Source of the DNA: Treponema sp.
GTDB lineage: Bacteria > Spirochaetota > Spirochaetia > Treponematales > Treponemataceae
DNA: 14,944 nucleotides
Reading direction: 5' to 3'
Assembly: GCA_014804085.1 (NCBI GenBank)
Contig: JAAVAM010000001.1
Span: 1-14,944, forward strand
The position numbers and the translations under genes are program-made. Positions 8,040 through 13,658 of the stretch are shown piece by piece; positions within the stretch are counted from its first letter, which is position 1, and every line of letters starts with the position of its first letter. The notes below the pieces were generated by a model that worked only from the letters and a program-made list of their open reading frames with translations, was not told the DNA's origin and searched no databases.

Positions 8040-8045
8040 AGTATA
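8040..8045 (-). promoter_or_regulatory. hisC -10 element, leaderless arrangement
   Basis: On the minus strand TATACT (8045 to 8040) is followed by GTGCGT and then the hisC ATG at 8033. No clear -35 hexamer is visible upstream and no ribosome-binding site. Spacing predicts transcription from the A of the start codon. Confidence 0.65.
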
Positions 8046-8081
8046 GCGCGATACGGGAAAATAATCTACGTATGCGCATAC

Positions 8082-8111
8082 TTGTAAGACCCCCGCGTTT
8101 TATGCTACACT
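8082..8111 (+). promoter_or_regulatory. Promoter of the 643-aa gene, leaderless arrangement
   Basis: TTGTAA at 8082-8087, an 18-bp spacer, then TACACT at 8106-8111 preceded by TGC (extended -10). GATGCT follows, and then ATG at 8118. No Shine-Dalgarno. Divergent from the hisC promoter in a 84-bp gap. Confidence 0.7.
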
Positions 8112-8117
8112 GATGCT

Positions 8118-10049
8118 ATGGCGACAACGGCAAATATCCTTACCCTGCTCAAATTCTTTGCGGGAAAGCAAGGCGATGGCATCGTTGCATACGGTGATTT
8201 CGTCGAATACCTCAAACGGTATGCGGAGCATCACCTGGACGAACAGCCCGCCCTTGCCGCCTACGTGAGCGATCCCGTGCCGCCGTTGCAGGCAGAGCTG
8301 GCAAAGCTGGCGGAAAAACGGCAGGTCACGGTCATCGACACCGCGCCCGGCAAGCAGGGCATTGTGATCGTGCCGTTCTACATCGACCGCTTTGCCGACC
8401 GTTACAAGGACTTGCTCGCCAATCCGGGACAGCCGTTCCCGTCGCCCAGTGACCTGCCCAAAAGCGTGCCGCAGGAAATCATCTCACGCCAGGACGCGAC
8501 CAACTTGCTGTACGCGTTGCTCGATCAGCCGGAGACGAGCGACAAATCGCTCTACGCCCTGACGCTCCCCAACGACATGCCGCCCATCCTGCTGCCGTCG
8601 AGCGTCCCCGCGCCGCTGCTCATTGCGGCGAGCCTGGCAAAACTCCGCCTGCTGCTGTCCAAGGGCGACCACCACGACTATTTCCTCAAGAAGATGACGA
8701 TCTCCAACCCGGGGCGTGAGATGACGGCAAAGAATTTCTTTAACAAATTCGCCGACCAGCCCGACTCCGGCATGGAGCTGTTGCAGGAATCGGGCGAGCT
8801 GTTCTACCTGTGGAATCAGCTCTGCTATTTTATCCGGCAGGACTATGAGAAAATCAAGGAATACACGAGCGATGACATTTCCCGCTTGCAGGCAATAACG
8901 ATCGTCGAGCTTGCCGCCAACTATTACAAGACCAAAGCGCACGAGGACGACCAGAAGGCGGCCGCGTTCGCGGCGCTCAAGGAGCAGATGCAGCGGCCGC
9001 CCTACGCCTTTACGGTTGACGCGATCATCAAATTCTGCGACGCAAAAGGCGCGCCGTTGCTCAGCTCCTACAGCGAAGAGGAACTCAAATCCTGGATCCA
9101 GTCAAAATCAACGCAGAGCGGCGGGGATGACCTGCCCGACCTGCTCATCTTCAAGACCGCCGACAACGAACGGTATTTTATCTTCAAGAACAAAGTCATG
9201 CCGCTCATCGTGCGCCTGTGCGCCGATGCCCGCGTGACCGTCAGGGACAGTATCAGCAAGCACTGGGATGCCGTCATGCGCAACTACCAGACGCTTCCCG
9301 AAATGAAGAATCAGGACGACTTTGAGCGGCGCGTGGAGCGGGAAGTGCAGGAGCAAGTGCCGCTGCTGTACGCGCTGCTGCACGCCAGTTTCCTGCCGCT
9401 CATTGCGAGCGAGCGCGGCGACGAGACGGAACAGCGGGTCATGCTGTATGAGAACGGCAACCTCGTCCCCTACAGCGAGCTTCTGCTGATGAACCGCGCC
9501 GAACTGTACACGGGTACGCGGCTGCTGCTCCCGTTCTGGTATACCATGCCCCTCGTCTCATGGCTCGCCAAGCTGTTCTCAGGGTCGTCCAAGAAAAGCA
9601 CGGCAAAGCACAAGAATTCTGCCGAGCAGTACCGCGAAAGCGAGGCAGAAAAGCGGCGGCAGGATGCGGCGGATGCCGAGATCGCAAAGAACCCGAACGT
9701 GAGCAAAAAGATTGCCCTGCGTGAAGCCGCCCGCGATGCCGAGCAGGATCTGGTGCCGCGCTCATCCACCCTTGACCGCGAGCTGGAATCGTACTGCCGC
9801 CAGTGGAATCACCTCATCGGCAAGGAAAGCAACGCCAACCTGACCGAGGACGTCAACACGCTCATCCGCGACTACGTGCGCAAGACCCTGCGCTCGTTCA
9901 AATCGACCTCGCTCACCGTTGACCGCATCAAGAACATGGCGGAGACGATTGTCTCCGCGCGCGGCCTGCAAAAAATCAAGAACCGCGACGCGCTGTTCAT
10001 GTACACGCAGCTGTATATCGTCAAGCTGATAAAAAACCTCCCGACCTAA
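8118..10049 (+). CDS. Conserved-looking hypothetical protein, 643 aa
   Basis: I do not recognise this large protein or any catalytic motif in it. It has no signal peptide. Residues about 1-110 begin with a hydrophobic/helical segment (ILTLLKFFAGKQGDGIVAYGDFVEYLKRY) that could be a small helix-turn-helix-like or adaptor fold. The middle (about 190-460) is mostly helical and charged. One hydrophobic stretch (about 467-490, LLLPFWYTMPLVSWLAKLF) might be membrane-associated and is followed by a highly charged, probably coiled segment (about 495-560, Lys/Glu/Ala-rich with EAEKRRQDAADAEIAKNP). The C-terminal 80 residues are helical and basic. The reading frame is long, uninterrupted and uses the same codons as its neighbours. 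Single-gene transcription unit, divergent from hisC, ending in a hairpin-rich spacer before ssb. Confidence 0.85.
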   Translation: MATTANILTLLKFFAGKQGDGIVAYGDFVEYLKRYAEHHLDEQPALAAYVSDPVPPLQAELAKLAEKRQVTVIDTAPGKQGIVIVPFYIDRFADRYKDLLANPGQPFPSPSDLPKSVPQEIISRQDATNLLYALLDQPETSDKSLYALTLPNDMPPILLPSSVPAPLLIAASLAKLRLLLSKGDHHDYFLKKMTISNPGREMTAKNFFNKFADQPDSGMELLQESGELFYLWNQLCYFIRQDYEKIKEYTSDDISRLQAITIVELAANYYKTKAHEDDQKAAAFAALKEQMQRPPYAFTVDAIIKFCDAKGAPLLSSYSEEELKSWIQSKSTQSGGDDLPDLLIFKTADNERYFIFKNKVMPLIVRLCADARVTVRDSISKHWDAVMRNYQTLPEMKNQDDFERRVEREVQEQVPLLYALLHASFLPLIASERGDETEQRVMLYENGNLVPYSELLLMNRAELYTGTRLLLPFWYTMPLVSWLAKLFSGSSKKSTAKHKNSAEQYRESEAEKRRQDAADAEIAKNPNVSKKIALREAARDAEQDLVPRSSTLDRELESYCRQWNHLIGKESNANLTEDVNTLIRDYVRKTLRSFKSTSLTVDRIKNMAETIVSARGLQKIKNRDALFMYTQLYIVKLIKNLPT

Positions 10050-10078
10050 GCCCCGCAACAATTTCTGCATTTTTTTCC

Positions 10079-10099
10079 GCAAAAAGTGGTCTTTTTTGC
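10079..10099 (+). other. A/T-stem inverted repeat after the 643-aa gene
   Basis: GCAAAAA (10079-10085) pairs with TTTTTGC (10093-10099) around a 7-nt loop. It begins 30 bp after the stop codon. It could act in RNA processing or as a weak terminator in either direction. Confidence 0.4.
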
Positions 10100-10106
10100 A
10101 TTTCAG

Positions 10107-10122
10107 CGTCTATAAAGAGACG
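10107..10122 (+). other. Small hairpin overlapping the ssb-leader terminator stem
   Basis: CGTCT (10107-10111) and AGACG (10118-10122) enclose ATAAAG. The last two bases are shared with the terminator stem that begins at 10121, so the two structures cannot both form completely. TATAAA at 10111-10116 is also a possible -10 for ssb, but I see no matching -35. Confidence 0.35.
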
Positions 10123-10152
10123 TGCAGGCAGAAACGCCTGCGCGTATTTTTT
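10121..10152 (+). terminator. Intrinsic terminator or attenuator between the 643-aa gene and ssb
   Basis: CGTGCAGGC (10121-10129) pairs with GCCTGCGCG (10136-10144), nine pairs with one G-U, around the 6-nt loop AGAAAC, followed by TATTTTTT (10145-10152). It is a good factor-independent terminator. It either ends the 643-aa transcript or, if ssb is transcribed from upstream of it, acts as an attenuator only 31 nt before the ssb start. Confidence 0.7.
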
Positions 10153-10166
10153 GTTCCGGCCGGAAC
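10153..10166. promoter_or_regulatory. 14-bp perfect palindrome before the ssb ribosome-binding site
   Basis: GTTCCGGCCGGAAC is perfectly self-complementary and lies between the terminator T run and the Shine-Dalgarno GGAG (10171-10174). It may be an operator for a dimeric repressor; no matching regulator is recognised. It does not sequester the Shine-Dalgarno. Confidence 0.4.
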
Positions 10167-10182
10167 GAACGGAGAAATGCGT

Positions 10183-10668
10183 ATGAATGGAATGAACCAA
10201 ATCATCCTGGAGGGGAACGTCGTCCGCACGCCCCTGGTAAAAGACACGCCCAACGGAAACCGCGTGTGCGTCATGCCGATTGCCGTCAACCGCTCCTACA
10301 AGGGGCGCGACGGCGCAGAAATCGACGAAGTGGGCTACTATGACGTGGAGGCATGGGGCGAAAAACTGGCCAACAGCATCGAAAAATGCGGGTGGAAAGG
10401 ACGCGGCGTGCGCGTGGTCGGCAGGCTCAAGCAGAACCGCTGGCGCACCGCCGACGGCAAGGCGATGAGCAAAGTGCTTATCGTGGCGGAACACCTGGAC
10501 TTCAAGCCCGTGCCGCGCAGGCAGGGCGACGGAAACGCGGACGGCACGGCAGAAGCGATGCCGTTTGCGGACAACTATGAAGAAGATGCCGACGCGGAAA
10601 TCGCGAACCTGCACGCAGCGGCGGCAGGACGGCGCGCCGAACAGGAGGCCGGCGAAACCGTATTCTGA
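10183..10668 (+). CDS. ssb: Single-stranded DNA-binding protein
   Basis: A 161-residue SSB that coats single-stranded DNA in replication, repair and recombination, normally as a tetramer. Residues 4-108 form the OB-fold: MNQIILEGNVVRTPLVKDTPNG, then VCVMPIAVNRSY, DEVGYYDVEAWGEKLAN, RGVRVVGRLKQNRW and MSKVLIVAEHLDF. The tail (about 110-161) is acidic and Ala-rich but ends EAGETVF rather than the DDDIPF-like tip that recruits partner proteins; an internal AMPF at 125-128 is the only similar stretch. The ATG at 10183 is chosen because GGAG (10171-10174) is 8 nt upstream; an ATG at 10177 is too close. It is not flanked by rpsF and rpsR, the usual setting in Treponema, so it may be a second, accessory ssb. 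Confidence 0.92.
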   Translation: MNGMNQIILEGNVVRTPLVKDTPNGNRVCVMPIAVNRSYKGRDGAEIDEVGYYDVEAWGEKLANSIEKCGWKGRGVRVVGRLKQNRWRTADGKAMSKVLIVAEHLDFKPVPRRQGDGNADGTAEAMPFADNYEEDADAEIANLHAAAAGRRAEQEAGETVF

Positions 10669-10716
10669 CCGGCGGCGCGGGAAGACGCTCCGCAGCCGGG
10701 CATGTACGCCGTCCGG

Positions 10717-12987
10717 TTACGGCACACGCTTCCCGCGCCGACCGTTCCCTTTTGCGCCGCCGCGCTTTGCGCCCCGCCCCTGCCGGGCGGCAGAACCCGC
10801 ACCGCCACGCGCGGACTGCGCGGAACGTTCGGCGGCGCGCTCATTGCTCGCGCGGTACTCTTCCATGCGTTCGGGACTGTAAAAGCCGTCTTTCCAGTTG
10901 AACCGCGACGTTTCGGGAACGGGCAGCTTCTTGAGCATCGCCGTCTTTACCAGCTTCAGCTCGCCCCGGCTCACCTTGGTCTTGGAAAAATCGATGAGCA
11001 CACGGTGAAAGCCCTCGTGGTCAAGCATTTCGATTTTGTCCACGATAGAGAACGGCGCTTCGGGCATGACGAACGAACCGTCGGGCGTGGAATTCACCTT
11101 GAATTCCATCTCCTCTTTGTCGGTAAAATAGGTAAAGTCGTAGCTTTTTGGCAGCTTGAAGCGCATCCTGAACAGCGTGGGGTACGCATACGTCGTCACC
11201 AGCACACGGTCGCGCACGTTTTTCTCAAACGTCGCCTGCAAGTTGGCATACGAATTCTCAACCGGCGTGATGAACGCGCCGATGTCCTGATTCTCCAGCC
11301 AGCTGACCGCCCAGCGGTTGAACGTGTACAGGTACGGGCCGGCAATAATGTTCACGCCCTTGCCCCGCAGCAGGGCGATATGCGCGATATTGTTCGCCAC
11401 AAACGTGGTGAACCCGTCCGCAATGCACTGGTCAAGGGTGACGGCAAGGTCGTCCTCGGTCGCCGCCGGGCAGTACGGGTCGAGCGAAATGATAATCTGC
11501 CGCTTTGAGAACGGCAGCGTCATCTTCAGGTCAAGCAAGTCCGCCTTGGTCTCACAGTTCAGCTCCAGAATGACGCGGACGGGGTGCTGCGACTGCACGG
11601 CGAACATGTCGCTGACGGTGGAAACCTGCATGTACAGCCCCGCGGGAAAATACGAAAGCTCGTTCTTTTCCACCGGCGTGAGGTCGAGCACGGGCAGTTT
11701 TTCCGCGCCCGGCTGTCGGCGGAACCGCCCGATGTCGGCGGGCAGCACACGGGCATACCGCTTTGACATCGCCTTGGTCTGGAGCAGGTACACGGAATCG
11801 CCGCAGGAAAAGCCCGCCGGAATGTCGATCCAGCGGTTGCCCTTGTCGTCGGTCTGCACGGTGCGCACCTTGTGGCTTTCGCGCCCGCTGTCGTCCTTGC
11901 GGTGCAGGCGCACGGAATCGCCCACCTCCGGCTCATACGATCCGCCCCTGAGGCATGCCATGCGCACGGGCATCGGCTCGGCGGTGGCATCGTCCTGCGC
12001 GCGCGGCGCGGCGGTCTGTATGCGGTCAATGACTCCCAGGTAGATGCCCGTGCCGCCCGCCTGCCGGGGATTCAGTATAGCATCGCCCGCGCCGTCCACG
12101 CCCGCCGCGCCCGTCTTGAAGCCGAACCAGTACGATGTCTTGGCGCGGGCAAAATCGGTGGCGAGCATACGCTTGGCGGCGGCGACCGAACCTTTCTTGT
12201 CCTCCTGCCAGTGATCCATCAGGTAACGGTAGGCGGCGACGACCGAGCCGACGTACTCCGCGCTCTTCATGCGCCCCTCAATCTTGAACGACTCCACCCC
12301 CAGCTGCATGAGATCGGGGATATGGTCGATCAGCTGCAAGTCCGACGGAGAAAAATAGTAGCCCTGCTCCGTCCCCTCGCCCATCTCCGCCGTGTAGAAG
12401 CGGCGGCAAGCCTGCGTACACATGCCCCGGTTGGCGGACTTGCCGCCCAGAAAACTGGAGAACAGGCACAGCCCGCTTTCGCTCACGCACAGCGCGCCGT
12501 GCACGAACACCTCAAGCTCCGCGGACGTGCGCGCCTTGATTGAGCGCAGCTCCTCCAAGCCCAGCTCGCGGGCAACGACGACGCGCTTCAGCCCCTCCTG
12601 TGCGAGCAGGTTCACGCCCGCCGCGCTCGCCACGTTCATCTGCGTTGAGCCGTGCAGGACAAGACCGGGGAAAAACTCCTGGCACATCCGCACCACGCCC
12701 AGATCCTGCACGATAAGCCCGTCCGGTCCCACCCGGTTCAGATAGGCAAGGAAGCGGTACAGGCGTTCGGCCTCGCGCTCCTCGCTCACGGTGTTGACGG
12801 TCACATAGATTTTCTTTCCCATTCGGTGCAGCGACTGCACCGCGCCCTCAAACTGATTCCAGGCGAAGTTTGCCGAGCGCAACCGCGCGTTAAAACTTTT
12901 CAGCCCCAAATACACCGCGTCCGCGCCCTCGCCGATCGCGGCATCCAATGCCTCCGGATTCCCGGCGGGCGCCAATAATTCTGCCAT
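10717..12987 (-). CDS. U32-family protein, RlhA/TrhP-type RNA hydroxylase-like
   Basis: Annotated widely as U32 collagenase-like peptidase, but the characterised E. coli members (RlhA, TrhP) use prephenate to hydroxylate a pyrimidine in 23S rRNA or tRNA; RNA modification is the likelier role. The N-terminal barrel starts MAELLAPAGNPEALDAAI and reads DAVYLGLKSFNAR at 23-35. The U32 signature ELEVFVHGALC is at 157-167, and four cysteines spaced like the family's Fe-S ligands follow: Cys167, Cys174, Cys190, Cys194. A region from about 290 to 715 is longer than TrhP and closer to RlhA in size. The protein is 756 aa and ends in an Arg/Gly/Ala-rich basic tail (about 715-756) that might bind RNA. 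The ATG at 12987 is preferred to one at 13017, whose ten extra residues would be encoded by the promoter. Confidence 0.88.
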   Translation of the reverse strand: MAELLAPAGNPEALDAAIGEGADAVYLGLKSFNARLRSANFAWNQFEGAVQSLHRMGKKIYVTVNTVSEEREAERLYRFLAYLNRVGPDGLIVQDLGVVRMCQEFFPGLVLHGSTQMNVASAAGVNLLAQEGLKRVVVARELGLEELRSIKARTSAELEVFVHGALCVSESGLCLFSSFLGGKSANRGMCTQACRRFYTAEMGEGTEQGYYFSPSDLQLIDHIPDLMQLGVESFKIEGRMKSAEYVGSVVAAYRYLMDHWQEDKKGSVAAAKRMLATDFARAKTSYWFGFKTGAAGVDGAGDAILNPRQAGGTGIYLGVIDRIQTAAPRAQDDATAEPMPVRMACLRGGSYEPEVGDSVRLHRKDDSGRESHKVRTVQTDDKGNRWIDIPAGFSCGDSVYLLQTKAMSKRYARVLPADIGRFRRQPGAEKLPVLDLTPVEKNELSYFPAGLYMQVSTVSDMFAVQSQHPVRVILELNCETKADLLDLKMTLPFSKRQIIISLDPYCPAATEDDLAVTLDQCIADGFTTFVANNIAHIALLRGKGVNIIAGPYLYTFNRWAVSWLENQDIGAFITPVENSYANLQATFEKNVRDRVLVTTYAYPTLFRMRFKLPKSYDFTYFTDKEEMEFKVNSTPDGSFVMPEAPFSIVDKIEMLDHEGFHRVLIDFSKTKVSRGELKLVKTAMLKKLPVPETSRFNWKDGFYSPERMEEYRASNERAAERSAQSARGGAGSAARQGRGAKRGGAKGNGRRGKRVP

Positions 12988-12993
12988 GCAAGC

Positions 12994-13002
12994 AGTATAG
13001 CA
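12994..13002 (-). promoter_or_regulatory. U32 gene extended -10 element, leaderless arrangement
   Basis: On the minus strand TGCTATACT (13002 to 12994) is followed by GCTTGC and ATG at 12987: six bases between hexamer and start codon and no Shine-Dalgarno. No clear -35 is visible, which fits an extended -10 promoter. Confidence 0.7.
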
Positions 13003-13040
13003 CAGAACGGCGGACATGACTAGCAGACTATGGCGCGATG

Positions 13041-13049
13041 TGCTATACT
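13041..13049 (+). promoter_or_regulatory. Extended -10 element facing right, no recognised gene
   Basis: TGCTATACT on the plus strand, the same nonamer as the U32 promoter in the opposite direction, with the preceding G shared as well (GTGCTATACT). No ATG follows at 6 nt. If active it would start an RNA near 13056 running toward the palindrome and the 23-bp array. A frame from GTG 13061 to 13204 (47 codons) has no ribosome-binding site and is not claimed. Confidence 0.45.
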
Positions 13050-13179
13050 ACCCTCTGACGGTGCGCGGCATACTGCTTGCCGCCTCCGCCGCTCCAGTAT
13101 ACCGCTCAGCGGCACACGACGCACCCCGCACCGCACTCCTGCCCCAGTGCCACCAAACACCACGAACAGATGACCGACA

Positions 13180-13197
13180 CGCACCTGTACAGGTGCG
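13180..13197. repeat. 18-bp perfect palindrome
   Basis: CGCACCTGTACAGGTGCG is fully self-complementary and lies 26 bp before the tandem array. It could be a dimeric-protein binding site or the base of a cruciform; no family is recognised. Confidence 0.6.
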
Positions 13198-13223
13198 CCT
13201 ATAAACCATGCACAGGTTTCTCT

Positions 13224-13384
13224 CCCTCACACTAGGCTGTTAGCACCCCTTACACGAGGCTGTAAGCATCCCTCACAGTAGTTTGTGAGACACCCTCACA
13301 CGGGTTTGTAACGATCCCTCACACGGGTCTGTAACGGGCTCTCACCTGAGGCTGTAACAATCCCTTACATGAGGCTGTCCACGG
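13224..13384. repeat. Seven tandem 23-bp repeats with internal dyad (array A)
   Basis: Units start at 13224, 13247, 13270, 13293, 13316, 13339 and 13362, each exactly 23 bp, and each begins CCCT (unit 6 CTCT). The core is TYACA, six bases, then TGTAA-like. Unit 2 has TTACA/TGTAA and unit 3 CTCACA/TGTGAG, both perfectly paired with different bases; others keep ACA/TGT with mismatches outside. There are no spacers, so it is not a CRISPR array. A period that is not a multiple of three and stops in all frames argue against coding. Confidence 0.9.
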
Positions 13385-13403
13385 CGACTGCGGGCGGCTG
13401 TTT

Positions 13404-13495
13404 TCGGCGTGTTGTAGCGAATTTCTTCGGCATGTTGAGGCAAATTCTTTCGGCGTTTTGTGGAAGTGTCCGTCAGCGTTTTTTCAGCCAGAAAT
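13404..13495. repeat. Four diverged 23-bp repeats continuing the same period (array B)
   Basis: Units at 13404, 13427, 13450 and 13473 begin TCGGC or TCAGC; the first two agree at about 17 of 23 positions, the second and third at about 14, and the fourth is weaker. The step from the first to the second array keeps the period: the last unit of array A ends in ACGG at 13381-13384, exactly 23 bp before the first TCGG. The consensus differs from array A (TTGTNG replaces the ACA/TGT dyad). Confidence 0.7.
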
Positions 13496-13607
13496 GGCAA
13501 GACAAATCGGCTGAACGTGCGTTGCCCGCGCGATTTGTGCGCGAAAACTGCGTAAAAATACCGTTTTATGTCGGAAAATTACCATGAAGCCGTGGTATAC
13601 TACCGTA
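13496..13607. other. Spacer between the repeat arrays and the pectinesterase promoter
   Basis: TTCAGCC (13483-13489) pairs with GGCTGAA (13509-13515), and CGCGC (13527-13531) with GCGCG (13539-13543) followed by AAAA. An A/T-rich stretch precedes the promoter at 13593. No gene seen. Confidence 0.4.
13593..13601 (+). promoter_or_regulatory. Extended -10 promoter of the second pectinesterase
   Basis: TGGTATACT, with no clear -35 hexamer. Six bases (ACCGTA) later there is an ATG at 13608, in frame with the Shine-Dalgarno-led ATG at 13659. The promoter therefore gives either a 51-nt leader or a leaderless start with a 17-residue N-terminal extension. Confidence 0.65.
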
Positions 13608-13658
13608 ATGGCATGTGCGGAATGCGTTCCGCGCAATGAGCCAGGCAAGGAGTTATAC

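Larger units (their letters stand above)
13018..13223. other. Non-coding left part of the long intergenic region
   Basis: No convincing gene. It holds the rightward -10 element at 13041-13049, a copy of the U32 start-region sequence in reverse orientation (ATACTGCTTGC at 13070-13080 matches the complement of 12988-12998), another minus-strand TATACT (13101-13096) without an ATG, and the 18-bp palindrome at 13180-13197. The rest shows nothing I can name. Confidence 0.5.

Noticed and set aside
6957..8087. Long antisense open frame across hisC (376 codons), and similar ones at 1138-1662, 5133-5849, 6195-6869 and 10702-11508
   Set aside because: They lie opposite genes with recognisable domains, have no ribosome-binding sites, and read as Arg/Ala/Gly/His-rich sequence expected from the complement of GC-rich codons.
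10153..10166. LexA-type SOS box before ssb
   Set aside because: The half-sites read GTTC then GAAC with six bases between, the opposite order to the GAAC-N4-GTTC box, and spirochaete LexA sites known to me differ.
10669..10716. Bidirectional terminator between ssb and the U32 gene
   Set aside because: Only a short CCGGC/GCCGG pair is visible with no T run on either side.
12988..13017. U32 start at 13017 with ten extra residues (MSAVLCYTAC)
   Set aside because: The codons are the -10 element itself; the family begins at MAELLAPAGN.
13061..13204. Small ORF from GTG 13061 in the intergenic region
   Set aside because: No Shine-Dalgarno and a Pro/Ala/Thr/Arg-rich composition typical of GC-rich non-coding frames.
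13224..13495. CRISPR array
   Set aside because: Repeats are directly abutting at 23 bp with no variable spacers, and no cas genes are in the window.
13018..13600. Replication origin with iterons
   Set aside because: No dnaA or rep gene, no clear DnaA boxes (TTATCCACA) and no strongly AT-rich unwinding segment; kept only as one possible reading of the 23-bp array.
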